Shown: in pieces, positions 40,101 to 48,963 of the stretch
How the letters are laid out: each line of letters starts with the position of its first letter
How positions within the stretch are numbered: position 1 is the stretch's first letter
From: Polystyrenella longa
Lineage (GTDB): Bacteria; Planctomycetota; Planctomycetia; Planctomycetales; Planctomycetaceae
Direction of reading: 5' to 3'
Length of the DNA stretch: 64,000 nucleotides
NCBI RefSeq assembly: GCF_007750395.1
Contig: NZ_CP036281.1
Location: forward strand, 4,487,001 to 4,551,000
Translations under genes and position numbers: made by a program
The notes under the pieces: model-generated
Told to the model about the DNA's origin: nothing
Database searches by the model: none
What the model saw: only the letters and a program-made list of their open reading frames with translations

Positions 40101-41703
40101 CAGTGGCCCTTCTCATGCCGACTTCGAATCTCTTCGACAGGTTCTCATCTCTACAGTTGAGCCTGACACCTGGGAAGAAGCAGGTGGAGAAGCTTCCATC
40201 AGCCATCACGATAGTACATTGACCTTGATTATTCGTCAGACAGAAGATGTCCACTCGGAAATCGCTGACTTGCTCGAACAGCTGAGAACGCTGCAAGACC
40301 TCCAGGTTACGATTGAAGTACGGTTCATCACTGTCAGTGACCGGTTCTTCGAACGTATCGGTGTCGACTTTGACCTCAATGTTCAAGACAACGTCGATGG
40401 TGACGATTCGGGCTATCCCGGCTTTGGTTCTCCTCAAGGTACTGGAATTGCAGGTACCACGGGAACGACGGGTACCACGGGTACCACAGGAACTACAGGC
40501 ACGACTGGTACGACTGGTGGCACCACAGGTACAACCGGCACGACTGGTACAACCGGCACGACTGGTACAACCGGCACGACTGGAACAACCGGTACAACCG
40601 GAGGAGGAGGAGGCTCACCATTTACTCCCCAGAACGTCTTAAACACGCCCCCTCTCGATTCTTGGCCGAACTCGGGTACGATCGTGGGTCTGTCCCAACC
40701 AGGAGTATTCACCTCCGACTTGGACGTACAGTTCCAACAGGGTTCGTTTGACATCGGGGTACCTGACTTCGGCGGTTTCCAACCGACCGCAGGTATTCAG
40801 GTCGGTATGGCCATCTTGAGTGACCTGGAAGCATTCTTCTTCATCCAGGCTGCTCAGGGAGACGAGCGTTCGAACCTGTTGTTCGCTCCGAAAGTAACTA
40901 CTTATAACGGTATCTCAGCAACCATTACGGACTCGGTTTCACGACCATTCGTGACTTCGCTCCAACCGGTTGTTGGTAACTTTGCTGTCGGCTTTCAGCC
41001 GGTCATTACAACACTTGATGAAGGGGTTACTTTGACGGTTCTGCCAGTCGTCTCGGCGGACCGACGATATGTCCGTGTGACCGTGACTCCACAATTCTCC
41101 AACGTGACTGACGTCTTTACTTTCGCCTTCCTCTCTGGTGGTACTGGAGCAGGTGGAGTTGGTGGAGGCGGTGGTGTCGGCGGAACTGCGGGTGTCAACG
41201 GTGGTAACATCGGTGGAAATACAGGTGTCGGCGGTATCAGTGGCACCAGCGGTATCAGCGGTAACAACGGGATTGGAGCCGGTGGTATCGGAGGAATAGC
41301 AGGAACCACGGGAACCACGGGCCAGACTGGAACCACAGGCCAGACAGGCCAGACAGGAACCACGGGAACCACGGGAACCACGGGAACCACGGGAACTGGT
41401 GGAGATGCGGGAGCCGGATTATCCGTCTCAGTACAACAGCCTGTTTACGAACAACTGTTCGTCACCACAACTGTCTCTGTACCGGATGGTGGTACTGTCG
41501 TCCTCGGTGGTATCAAGCGACTCCGTGAAGGTCGAAACATGGCAGGGGTTCCGATTTTGAATAAAATCCCTTATGTCAGTCGACTCTTCAAGAACACGGG
41601 TGTTGGTCGTGAGACTGAAAGCCTGATGCTGATGGTGACTCCTCGAATCATCATCCAGGAAGAAGAAGAAGCTCTGCTGGGTGTCGAAGAAGACTCCCTG
41701 TAG
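37135..41703 (+). CDS. Secretin-family protein with TPR-like N-terminus and Gly-Thr-Thr repeats
   Basis: The 1522-aa protein has an N-terminal hydrophobic segment (about 13-30). Several repeats of about 100 residues follow with LL.ARLAI(Q)AGKLDVAR(E)KA-type helices, then a coiled region. An STN/secretin-N-like domain covers about 822-905 (NFEQAPISEVFEHIEKITAINIW is its core). The C-terminal secretin domain runs from about 995 to 1500, with VTIEVRFITVSDRFFERIG and the closing VPILNKIPYVSRLFKN. Secretins form multimeric outer-membrane channels for type II secretion or pili. No gsp or pil gene is adjacent. Two collagen-like Gly-Thr-Thr tracts interrupt the secretin domain. AAGGGAAGA lies upstream of the ATG. 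Confidence 0.87.
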   Translation: MSSQGPKMDLKLFRVIGATACATVAAASLWLLYPNDAVETVRASEARGQVSASQYSKQSISATRYLTLGKEHLRAGRQPAAVRAFRAALANASELTMQERNEARQFLSQLDPTSTKVSSQVSEEMQIPAQAAKTVEAIKVDDLMTRAKLALQQGERKDAQQLAAEAQNLVESHNVELSPIAEKPVDFLSDLASGKTTVRGQSPEEEENPFQLVDESDTADATSSLKEKAQSLLNDAEADLKAGFYAQARKKALQASELHSDWNLFENSPQAIIRELDRLSGGKTLSSESAVTANADVTETKKKVVELLLEARLAIQAGKLDVAREKAIAAQQYKVSFSKYDDRPDLLLGDINRLETSKGFNAFNPNPADSQALQNSSKYLAARKLLTDARELLIVNNLTEAKAKALEAEGLDVVYEINDDRPDAVLLEINRRMARLNGQEGAPSLSASQFGQLDEMANALASKTAKQQDQQNNADTGMERSAQGEVAISQIQQIGYEEVAANEGTNPFAPIETAAQEINTVVPDGLTATQWFDHGVKLMQSNQRDEAYKAFVKAHQSGDQLDTFRARNLSELLQATAPRKGNGIELTTATQDFSAEPAPLDLAAQEEVVRFDRLRTEVMNATFRADRLTEKDPEKALDIIDRAMSTVEGSQLAENMSSPLIKQLTASRVQVEQYQKRMAPILEQEKRNRDVEETIKTEIDTSVRIEQEIGSLVEDYNKLMKQGHYADAERVAKEVRALDPANPVGVSMFWKARITRRNSDIEDLKERKEDAFVATLWEVEEAAVPHSGSPFQYGEIQEWKDLTERRKHMRSDGRHRTMREIQIDESLHDRISLNFEQAPISEVFEHIEKITAINIWLDTKAMTDAGVELSTPITIKVDGIQLRSALSLMLEQLGLAYMIDHEVLKITSIEKQKGDMRSVPYDVADLVMPLNPEAYNPNLGKSPFAGVNDGIDSYNFSVNGSSGGNNMASVPNVFTGNGFGGAGAKSQSVSGPSHADFESLRQVLISTVEPDTWEEAGGEASISHHDSTLTLIIRQTEDVHSEIADLLEQLRTLQDLQVTIEVRFITVSDRFFERIGVDFDLNVQDNVDGDDSGYPGFGSPQGTGIAGTTGTTGTTGTTGTTGTTGTTGGTTGTTGTTGTTGTTGTTGTTGTTGTTGGGGGSPFTPQNVLNTPPLDSWPNSGTIVGLSQPGVFTSDLDVQFQQGSFDIGVPDFGGFQPTAGIQVGMAILSDLEAFFFIQAAQGDERSNLLFAPKVTTYNGISATITDSVSRPFVTSLQPVVGNFAVGFQPVITTLDEGVTLTVLPVVSADRRYVRVTVTPQFSNVTDVFTFAFLSGGTGAGGVGGGGGVGGTAGVNGGNIGGNTGVGGISGTSGISGNNGIGAGGIGGIAGTTGTTGQTGTTGQTGQTGTTGTTGTTGTTGTGGDAGAGLSVSVQQPVYEQLFVTTTVSVPDGGTVVLGGIKRLREGRNMAGVPILNKIPYVSRLFKNTGVGRETESLMLMVTPRIIIQEEEEALLGVEEDSL
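40453..40599 (+). repeat. Gly-Thr-Thr coding tandem repeat in secretin
   Basis: Forty-nine codons encode near-perfect Gly-Thr-Thr triplets (one extra Gly breaks the phase). At DNA level the unit is 9 nt with synonymous variation (GGTACAACC, GGCACGACT), and an 18-nt higher-order repeat in the second half. It is collagen-like in pattern (Gly at every third position) but without proline. Confidence 0.9.
41302..41397 (+). repeat. Second Gly-Thr-Thr / Gly-Gln-Thr tandem repeat in secretin
   Basis: Thirty-two codons encode Gly-Thr-Thr triplets mixed with Gly-Gln-Thr. The DNA is more uniform than in the first tract (GGAACCACG repeated), suggesting recent expansion. A Gly/Ile/Asn-rich segment precedes it from about 41145. 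Confidence 0.88.
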
Positions 41704-41780
41704 AAATCGTTTCCTCCTGAAGTAAACAACCTGAAGTAAACACCGGGAGACTTTGTTCTCCAACCCAATTCAGGGTCCGA

Positions 41781-41819
41781 ACCGTCGCGATCGAGTGGGC
41801 TGATCGCGGCGGTCTTTTT
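41781..41819 (+). terminator. Rho-independent terminator after the secretin gene
   Basis: A 12-bp stem (ACCGTCGCGATC / GATCGCGGCGGT with one T-G wobble) and a 9-nt loop are followed by a T run, 78 nt after the secretin stop. Confidence 0.85.
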
Positions 41820-41875
41820 ATGCGCTGAAATAAGTTCGAGTCATAACCTTAGAGCACCTGGCTCATCGATAGAGA

Positions 41876-42829
41876 CTATTCCTGTGGAGGTAAAATGACC
41901 AGGCCTTTCACGCCCAGGTCGATCTTAAACAAGCCTCCTCCACCGGAGAGTTCCCCCAAACCTCCCGTGATGTATATCGTCGTCCAGTCCGGACCCCCGA
42001 ATGCCACATTGCTGGTGGTGATGTTGCCCCCCGCATATCGGGCGACAATTTCTCCGGACGGATTCAAGACCTGTACCTGCTTCATTCCGAAATGCGCGAC
42101 GTAAAGGTTTCCGTCTGCATCGAGACAGATTCCATCAGGCTGGTTATCGATCTGCTCTCCCATCTTGGTTGGCAGCTTTGCGAAAACCTGACGCTTGCCT
42201 ACTTCGCCCGCATTTTTAACATCGTATTTAAGAATACGATTTTTCTTACTTTCACCGACGTACAGAGTTTTCCGATCGGGTGTCAGCACAATTCCATTCG
42301 GAAAGGCAAGCCCTTCATCAATAAGATGAGTCTTACCGGCCGGATCGACATAGTGAACCGTCCCGATCAGCTTCTTGTCATCCGATCCACCGGGATCTGT
42401 AAAGTAAAATCCGCCTTCAGGATCGAGTGACAAATCATTCGGCCCACGCAGTGGTGTTCCGTTACATTCAGAGGAAGCATTCCCCAGGACTTTTCCATTC
42501 GCATCCAAGTGCAGCACAGCGTGCATACTCGCGTCACAAACCAGATGCGTTCCGTCCGCCAGCACTTTGTGACCATTCGGAGCCCCCAGGTTTGCCCAGA
42601 CTTCATGCTCTCCATTGATATTGAATTTGGTGATTTTGTCCCCATGGGAGACATACCCGTGCCCACTATGATCAAACACGACCCCTTCGCAGTACCGATC
42701 CACTTCGAACAGCTTCACCGTTTTCACATCGGATGCTTTCGGTAATTCCGCAGCTTGGGCGAAACTCCAGCTGCTAAAACCGAGAGACAGCGAAAACAGT
42801 ACCAGAAAAGATCGAACCGAAAATGACAT
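41876..42829 (-). CDS. SMP-30/gluconolactonase/LRE-family exported protein
   Basis: The 317-aa protein has a signal peptide ending near SFAQAAE. A six-bladed beta-propeller of the SMP-30/gluconolactonase type follows. Typical stretches are GPNDLSLDPEGGFYFTDPGG, FPNGIVLTPDRKTLYVGES and QPDGICLDADGNLYVAHFG, which carry the Glu/Asn/Asp metal-ligand pattern. It may hydrolyse a sugar lactone outside the cytoplasm; the substrate is unknown. ATG 42829 has GAAAGAG 6-7 nt upstream and is preferred to an in-frame TTG at 42844. It is convergent with the secretin gene and divergent from panB. Confidence 0.87.
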   Translation of the reverse strand: MSFSVRSFLVLFSLSLGFSSWSFAQAAELPKASDVKTVKLFEVDRYCEGVVFDHSGHGYVSHGDKITKFNINGEHEVWANLGAPNGHKVLADGTHLVCDASMHAVLHLDANGKVLGNASSECNGTPLRGPNDLSLDPEGGFYFTDPGGSDDKKLIGTVHYVDPAGKTHLIDEGLAFPNGIVLTPDRKTLYVGESKKNRILKYDVKNAGEVGKRQVFAKLPTKMGEQIDNQPDGICLDADGNLYVAHFGMKQVQVLNPSGEIVARYAGGNITTSNVAFGGPDWTTIYITGGLGELSGGGGLFKIDLGVKGLVILPPQE

Positions 42830-43098
42830 GAGAGACTCTTTCAAGGTGCGGCAGATGAAAAATCAGGAGCTGGCTTATGGCCTGTGCTCGGAAATACCCA
42901 CAAACGGGACATTCCACTCTACCCATCCTCTCGGGCAGAATCAAACTTCAAACACCCCTGCTTCAAATACCCCAATGCCCCAGCCCTTTTCGGGCGGACC
43001 AGTTAACTAACGTCCTGCCCCTACCCGCCGCACACCTCGCCATTTATAATCCGTAAGAATATCCCCCTCTTTATTGATACTTGGAATTTACCCTCGAT

Positions 43099-43920
43099 AT
43101 GACTTCCAACCCGAATGCCGGTTCTCCCCGCAAAAAAATGACTCTGCCCCGTTTTCTGGCCCAAAAAGAAAAGGGAAAGAAAATCACTATGGTCACGGCC
43201 TACGATTATCTGTGGGCTCAGTTGTTCGACGAAGCAGGTGTCGACAGTATTCTAGTCGGTGATTCTCTGGGAATGGTTGTCCAAGGAAGACAATCGACCG
43301 TCCCCGTCACACTCGATCAAATCATCTATCATGGAGAAATGGTCGTTCGAGCAGTCAAAAACGCCCTCGTCATCGTCGACATGCCCTTCATGTCATACGA
43401 AGTCTCCCCTCAGGAAGCGATTCGAAACGCGGGCCGGATCCTTAAAGAAACGGGAGCGACCGCAGTCAAACTCGAAGGGGGTGAATCGCAGGCCGAAACC
43501 ATCCGAGCCCTGGCCCGCTCGGAGCTGGCCGTCATGGCGCACGTGGGGATGAAACCGCAGTCGCACCAACTGCTGGGGGGGATGGGACGAATTCAACGAA
43601 ATGAAGCTCAGCTGATCGCGGATGCTAAGGCCGCCGAGGAGGCCGGGGCCTTCGGAATCGTACTGGAACTGATCCCCGCCGATCTCGCCCAGAAAGTCAC
43701 AGATGCGATTTCCATTCCGACGATTGGAATTGGAGCCGGGCCCCACTGCGATGGGCAGGTTCTCGTCAGTCCTGATATGCTCGGGCTGACTCCCGGTTTC
43801 CAGCCTCGTTTTCTCAAACATTTTGCGAACTTACGTGACGCCGCGATCGACGGGACACGTAGCTTCATCGACGAGGTCGAATCGGGACAGTATCCCGACG
43901 CCAGCCACAGCCACGAGTAA
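43099..43920 (+). CDS. panB: 3-methyl-2-oxobutanoate hydroxymethyltransferase
   Basis: PanB transfers a hydroxymethyl group from 5,10-methylenetetrahydrofolate to 2-oxoisovalerate, the first committed step of pantothenate synthesis. The 273-aa TIM-barrel protein shows MVTAYDYLWAQLFDEAG, the metal/substrate motif VGDSLGMV, VKLEGG, GMKPQS and IGIGAGPHCDGQVLV. ATG 43099 is chosen; a TTG at 43081 and an ATG at 43138 are alternatives. No panC is adjacent. Confidence 0.95.
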   Translation: MTSNPNAGSPRKKMTLPRFLAQKEKGKKITMVTAYDYLWAQLFDEAGVDSILVGDSLGMVVQGRQSTVPVTLDQIIYHGEMVVRAVKNALVIVDMPFMSYEVSPQEAIRNAGRILKETGATAVKLEGGESQAETIRALARSELAVMAHVGMKPQSHQLLGGMGRIQRNEAQLIADAKAAEEAGAFGIVLELIPADLAQKVTDAISIPTIGIGAGPHCDGQVLVSPDMLGLTPGFQPRFLKHFANLRDAAIDGTRSFIDEVESGQYPDASHSHE

Positions 43921-44172
43921 GACTTTTATCTCCGAATGAAGTCGCCGCTGCTTGAAATTAAATGGCTCCTTATAAGCCCTGCCAGTTCACTGTCACATGG
44001 CTACCAGTACACCAACCTGGCAAGAGAAATTGCTTTCTCAACTCGACGCGTTGATTCCTACCAGTAAGAGGTCTAAAATCTACTGATTCTGCGTTAATTT
44101 CACGTTTTAATTACTGCCACGCCTCTTTTCAGGCTTCCCGAACATCTCGTTTTGCTCCTCCGGATTCTCTGT

Positions 44173-44808
44173 ATGACCACCAAGAACGACGAACGTCCTC
44201 TCACCTCCACCAATGGTGATACCGCAATAAATCCTGCTCCCAACGTCGATCTCCCTCGCATCGAGAAGGCGGTCCGCGAGATTCTGGCATCTGTCGGTGA
44301 GGATCCTGATCGAGAAGGTTTGCTGGAAACTCCGGCGCGTGTCGCTCGGATGTACGCCGAGATCTTCAGCGGTCTGCACATCGATCCAGCACGGCATCTG
44401 GAAAAAGTCTTTCAGGAAGAATACGACGAAATGGTGCTCGTGAAGGATATCTCCTTTAATAGTACCTGCGAACACCATCTGCTTCCCTTCCTGGGGGTCG
44501 CCCATGTCGGTTATCTGCCGCGTGGGAAGATTGTCGGACTTAGCAAACTGGCACGCGTTGTTGAGGAGGTCTCCCGACGTCCACAGGTCCAGGAAAGAAT
44601 GACGCATCAGATCGCCGATATGCTTAGTGAAAAGCTCGACCCCAAAGGAGTGATCGTTGTCATCGAGGCCGAACACACCTGTATGTCCATTCGAGGTATT
44701 CGCAAACCGGGAAGTTCAACGATTACGAGCGCTGTCCGCGGGTTGTTCAAATCGAATGAATCAAGTCGGGCCGAAGCGATGTCGTTGATTCAACATCCAT
44801 CACGCTAA
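44173..44808 (+). CDS. folE: GTP cyclohydrolase I
   Basis: FolE converts GTP to 7,8-dihydroneopterin triphosphate for folate (and possibly queuosine) synthesis. The 211-aa protein has the zinc ligands Cys99 and His102 in [10 protein letters not shown] and Cys170 in [11 protein letters not shown]. It also has [18 protein letters not shown] and the C-terminal [12 protein letters not shown] 44173 is preferred to TTG 44152 because the first seven residues from the TTG look non-native. With panB next to it, both genes serve folate-linked cofactor metabolism, though they are 252 nt apart. Confidence 0.95.
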   Translation: MTTKNDERPLTSTNGDTAINPAPNVDLPRIEKAVREILASVGEDPDREGLLETPARVARMYAEIFSGLHIDPARHLEKVFQEEYDEMVLVKDISFNSTCEHHLLPFLGVAHVGYLPRGKIVGLSKLARVVEEVSRRPQVQERMTHQIADMLSEKLDPKGVIVVIEAEHTCMSIRGIRKPGSSTITSAVRGLFKSNESSRAEAMSLIQHPSR

Positions 44809-45118
44809 TTCTTTTCGGAATGAACGTCAGAGCATCTCACCTGCCCGAATGAGAGTGGCCCTCACCTGCCAGTGAATGGTACAATGAAGAAATGAATCCT
44901 GACGGTTTTCTTCCGTCTGGATTCAACAACACCAGTGAAGTCGGTTATGGCTCACAATCACTTCCTGCCGACCCAATGCCGACAATGCATCGGCACTCCC
45001 TGTATCACCTCATTAACAAACAATCGGTTTCAGACGATGGCGGAACTTTTTCCGTTCTGCCGGTAATATTCGCATATCCGTTTCCGCAACATTTTCAGGC
45101 CAACATTTTGAGGACCCC
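44809..45118. other. Intergenic region before the FAD/Fe-S oxidoreductase
   Basis: These 310 bases hold no recognised gene. A 90-aa frame from 44892 has no family resemblance and runs into the next gene in another frame. The promoter of the following multi-gene unit should lie here. Confidence 0.35.
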
Positions 45119-48109
45119 GTGGACGAAGAACGTCGTGGTATCTACGAAGACCTTTCGAGCTTAATCGAAGGGGACATCCGCTGTGATGCCAGTTCACGAG
45201 CAATTTACAGTGCCGATGCGAGCCTGTACGCCATCGACCCTCTGGCCATCGTCGCCCCGAAACATAGTGACGACGTTGTCGCTCTGGCGCGGTATGCCCA
45301 TTCCAAGAATTATTCGCTGACACCGCGAGGCGCTGGAACGGGAACGACAGGTAGCTGTCTCGGCAGTGGAATCATCGTCGATTTTTCCCGCTATATGAAT
45401 CAGATCGAATGGATCGATGAAGAGACGGTACGTGTCCAGCCTGGAATAACCCGGGCACGGTTAAACCAGGAACTGGCCAAATCGGGACGTTACTTTGCTC
45501 CTGATCCTGCGAATGCGGATGTCACTACGATTGGAGGGATGCTGGGCGTCAATTCCGCCGGTTCCCGCTCCGTTCATATCGGTACTACCCGCGACCATGT
45601 CCACAGTATTGAACTCGTCACCAGCACAGGTCATCGATTCGAAGCCGGGCTGGAGTCGCTACGAATTCTGACTTCTCTTCCGCCTCAGACGTCCCATGTA
45701 CCGCTGGTGAATGGAATCACATCAACCGAGGATCCTGTTCTCGAACAGAACTACAAACGAACGCTAGTCAGTAAACTCGCCAAACTTCTCGAAGACAATG
45801 AAGAGCTGATCTACGCCAAACAACCTTCGATGTTGAGAAACACTTGCGGCTACATCGTTCGAAAAGTGCTTCTTGAAGGCCGAGTCAATCTTCCCCGATT
45901 GCTGGTCGGCTCTGAGGGAACGTTGGGAATGTTCACCGCCGCAACATTGCATACGACTCCTCTTCCCGAGTTCCGCGGCATCGCTCTGATTCTATTCGGT
46001 CAAACTCAAGCGGCGATCCAGGCAATGCAGGCAATCACCCCACTGCGTCCTTCTGCCTGCGATTTGCTCGACCGTCGATTAATCTCTCTGGCTCGCGAAG
46101 CCGACGATAAATTTGCCCAGTTAATCACGCCTGCCGCAGAAGCAGCAATGTTGGTAGAAGTGACCGGGTTAAACGAAGCCGACGTAAAAAGACGTCTGCA
46201 GAGTATGTTACAAAAAGTGCGTAGCCTGCAGATTAAAGCGGTCTTCGCTTCTGAATCCTACGACCGCGAAGACGTCGAGTTCCTGTGGTCATTGCCACGT
46301 CGCGTTGTTCCGCATCTTTCCCGTTTAGGTGGAGTCGAACGTCCCGTCCCGTTTGTGGAAGATGTCGCAGTCTCCCCCGATCGGCTGGGCGATTTCCTGA
46401 GCGATGCTCAGAAAGTATTCCAGAAGCATCAGGTCACGGCGTCCCTGTATACACATGCCGCGTCCGGCCAGGTTCACTTTCGCCCATTTCTTCCCACACC
46501 GACTCAACAAACGGGCCACAAGCTGGAAGCAATTGCACGCGATTTATACCAAATCGTCTTTCGCTATGAGGGAACAATCAGCGGAGAACATGGCGACGGG
46601 CTCTCTCGTACTGCTTTCATCCGCTCCCAGTACGGAGATCTTTACCGCGTCTTCCAGCAGGTAAAGGATTTGTTTGATCCACACAATCTGATGAACCCGG
46701 GTAAGATCATCAGTGACGATCCGCACTTGACCACACGCTATCTTCGACCTTCGTTACCTCCCGAACCTCAATACGTCAAACTGCAAGTGGAATGGACTCC
46801 TCAGGAACTCTTCAACGAAACCTCTGCGTGCAACGGTTGCGGTAGCTGCAAATCGACCGCAGTCGACTTGCGAATGTGTCCATTTAACAAACGGGAAAAC
46901 ACCGAAGAAAACAGCCCTCGCGCCAAAGCCAATCTACTGCGAACTTTCCTTACTCGCCGGGAATTGGCCCACCGCTGGTCGGAAGAAGAAATCCGAGAGG
47001 TCACCGACTCCTGCTTCAACTGCAAACAGTGCCAACTGGAATGTCCTTCAAATGTGGACATTCCCTACATGGTGCTGGAACTCAAAGCGAATTACGTGGC
47101 AACGCACGGGCTGAAACAACCTGACTGGGTTCTATCCCGCGCCCATTCCTTCGGCAGCCTCGGTTGCTCCACATTTTTCTTGGCGAATCGATTGATTGGG
47201 AACCGTCTTTCTCGCTGGTTCATCGAAAAGATCGTGGGCATTTCCCGTTACCGCAAACTTCCGTATTTCGCCCGTAGAACTTTTGTGAAAGGCCCCGGTC
47301 GCGCGTATCGTAAATTGCCGCCCCGCTCAGGAAACAATGTTCCCGTAGTTTATTTCATGGGGGACTACGCGAATCATCACGACCATCAACTGGCACGAGC
47401 GTTTATCGCAATCCTGGAACATCACGATATCCAAATTCACATCCCACCCCACCAGGCCAGTTCCGGTATGGCCATGATCTCCGCAGGCGACTTTGTCGCT
47501 GCTCGCGATGTCGCTACCACCAACATTCGGGAATTGGTCGAACTCGCACGTGAAGATTATCGAATTGTTTGTACAGAGCCGGCGTCCGCCATCGCACTTA
47601 AACAGGAATACCCTCGCCTGGTCGATCATCCTGATGTTCAAATCGTCGCTGACCAGGTTATTGAAGCTGGCGCATTCCTGGAAGAACTGCATCTTCAGGG
47701 AAAATTGAAAACTGATTTCAAACCGCTCCCCCACCGCCTCGGTTACCACACACCCTGCCATCTCAAAGCCCTCGGCAAAGGAACTCCCCTGATGCGGCTG
47801 TTGGAGTTGATACCTGAACTGGAAATGATTCCTATTGAGGAAGGATGTTCCGGAATGGCGGGGACTTTCGGGATGGCCCGGGATACCTTCGATCAATCGC
47901 TGGAAATCGGCCACCGGCTCATCGAACGGATGCAAAATCCCGATTTCGATTTCGGCACCACCGAATGTGCCAGTTGTAAAATGCAGATGGAACAGGGAAC
48001 GACGATGCCGACGTTACACCCTCTGAAAATTCTAGCCCTCGCTTATGGACTGCTCCCTGAAGTCGAAGCGAAACTCCGTCCCAATAATCAGAGACTCATC
48101 GTATCATGA
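45119..48109 (+). CDS. FAD-binding and iron-sulfur oxidoreductase, fused GlcD/GlcF-type
   Basis: The 996-aa protein combines four parts. A PCMH-type FAD-binding domain (about 38-215) has PRGAGTGTTGSCLGSGIIVD and VNSAGSRSVHIG. A FAD-oxidase C-terminal domain runs to about 530 (SGEHGDG, GDLYRVFQQVKDLFDP). Two 4Fe-4S motifs are CNGCGSCKST...CPFN near 571 and CFNCKQCQLECP near 632. A CCG-type cysteine-rich region (YHTPCHLK, then TECASCKMQME) closes the protein. It should oxidise a 2-hydroxy acid such as D-lactate or glycolate and pass electrons to a carrier. GTG 45119 has TGAGGA about 4 nt upstream. Its TGA overlaps the moaD ATG by 4 nt. Confidence 0.88.
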   Translation: MDEERRGIYEDLSSLIEGDIRCDASSRAIYSADASLYAIDPLAIVAPKHSDDVVALARYAHSKNYSLTPRGAGTGTTGSCLGSGIIVDFSRYMNQIEWIDEETVRVQPGITRARLNQELAKSGRYFAPDPANADVTTIGGMLGVNSAGSRSVHIGTTRDHVHSIELVTSTGHRFEAGLESLRILTSLPPQTSHVPLVNGITSTEDPVLEQNYKRTLVSKLAKLLEDNEELIYAKQPSMLRNTCGYIVRKVLLEGRVNLPRLLVGSEGTLGMFTAATLHTTPLPEFRGIALILFGQTQAAIQAMQAITPLRPSACDLLDRRLISLAREADDKFAQLITPAAEAAMLVEVTGLNEADVKRRLQSMLQKVRSLQIKAVFASESYDREDVEFLWSLPRRVVPHLSRLGGVERPVPFVEDVAVSPDRLGDFLSDAQKVFQKHQVTASLYTHAASGQVHFRPFLPTPTQQTGHKLEAIARDLYQIVFRYEGTISGEHGDGLSRTAFIRSQYGDLYRVFQQVKDLFDPHNLMNPGKIISDDPHLTTRYLRPSLPPEPQYVKLQVEWTPQELFNETSACNGCGSCKSTAVDLRMCPFNKRENTEENSPRAKANLLRTFLTRRELAHRWSEEEIREVTDSCFNCKQCQLECPSNVDIPYMVLELKANYVATHGLKQPDWVLSRAHSFGSLGCSTFFLANRLIGNRLSRWFIEKIVGISRYRKLPYFARRTFVKGPGRAYRKLPPRSGNNVPVVYFMGDYANHHDHQLARAFIAILEHHDIQIHIPPHQASSGMAMISAGDFVAARDVATTNIRELVELAREDYRIVCTEPASAIALKQEYPRLVDHPDVQIVADQVIEAGAFLEELHLQGKLKTDFKPLPHRLGYHTPCHLKALGKGTPLMRLLELIPELEMIPIEEGCSGMAGTFGMARDTFDQSLEIGHRLIERMQNPDFDFGTTECASCKMQMEQGTTMPTLHPLKILALAYGLLPEVEAKLRPNNQRLIVS

Positions 48110-48354
48110 AAGTCCACCTCACTCTATTTGCCGCCGCGCAGGAGTTAGCCGGAGCGAAAACGATCGAACTTGATTTCGAACAGGAGCAAATCAATCTCCA
48201 CGAACTTCGCTCTGCCCTCACAGAGAAGTTTCCAGCAATGTCGGCACTCGCCCCTCATCTTCTATTCGCCGCGGGGACGGACTACCTTCCTCCAGAGAGT
48301 ATCATCACCGACGGCGATCAACTCGTCTGTTTCCCTCCCGTTAGCGGTGGCTAG
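48106..48354 (+). CDS. moaD: MoaD/ThiS-family small subunit of molybdopterin synthase
   Basis: The 82-aa ubiquitin-fold protein ends in the required Gly-Gly (PPVSGG), which is thiocarboxylated to donate sulfur to precursor Z in molybdopterin synthesis. VNFYAxA-like HLTLFAAAQELAGA begins the domain. Its ATG overlaps the TGA of the oxidoreductase gene (ATGA), so translation is probably coupled. moaE and moaA follow. ThiS is the alternative, but the moa neighbours decide. Confidence 0.9.
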   Translation: MKVHLTLFAAAQELAGAKTIELDFEQEQINLHELRSALTEKFPAMSALAPHLLFAAGTDYLPPESIITDGDQLVCFPPVSGG

Positions 48355-48492
48355 CTCCACCGGAATTCCTCTGCACTCGATTCGAGTAAATCGCTGCGAT
48401 TCCCTACCCTATGGAAGATTCAGGAGAATTCAGGGACTCGCCCTGATATAATTCATTCGTTGCCTTCTTTTCACAGCACTGAACATACGCCA

Positions 48493-48906
48493 ATGCACAT
48501 CGAACTAACTAACGATGTCATCCAAACGGAAGACGTTTACGCTTACGTCTCCTCCAAGGATGCCGGAGCTGTTGTTTTATTTCTGGGTACTGTTCGGGAG
48601 ATGACGTCCGGACGCCAAACTGTCGCTCTCGATTACGATGCTTACCCAGAGATGGCACAGGCGCAAATGCAGGACCTGGCTCAGGAAGCGATCGACAAAT
48701 GGCCGATCGTGAATGTTGCTATCGTTCATCGGCTGGGGCATCTCGAACTGGGAGAAATCAGCGTGGCGGTCGCCGTTAGTACGCCACACCGGCGCGATGC
48801 ATTTGAGGCCGGTCAATATCTGATTGATGAACTGAAAGTTCGCGTTCCTGTTTGGAAGAAGGAAAACTGGAGCGACGGAACGACGGAATGGGTCCACCCT
48901 ACCTGA
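48493..48906 (+). CDS. moaE: Molybdopterin synthase catalytic subunit
   Basis: MoaE joins with thiocarboxylated MoaD to insert the dithiolene sulfurs of molybdopterin. The 137-aa protein has GTVRE, VHRLGHLELGEISVAV and the catalytic-Lys region VPVWKKENWSDG. ATG 48493 is chosen over an in-frame TTG 33 nt upstream. It lies 138 nt after moaD and 57 nt before moaA. Confidence 0.94.
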   Translation: MHIELTNDVIQTEDVYAYVSSKDAGAVVLFLGTVREMTSGRQTVALDYDAYPEMAQAQMQDLAQEAIDKWPIVNVAIVHRLGHLELGEISVAVAVSTPHRRDAFEAGQYLIDELKVRVPVWKKENWSDGTTEWVHPT

Positions 48907-48963
48907 ACCATGGACGGCGATTTCACTATTACGTATCAACTCAACTGATTGCAGAACACCTTC

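Noticed and set aside
40434-40754. Val-Pro-Val repeat frame antisense to the first Gly-Thr-Thr tract
   Set aside because: It is a direct product of the tandem repeat read backwards; the same holds for the frame at 40995-41390.
40441-41400. Tandem repeats considered as a CRISPR array
   Set aside because: The units are 9-18 nt, contiguous and coding, with no spacers; they are protein repeats.
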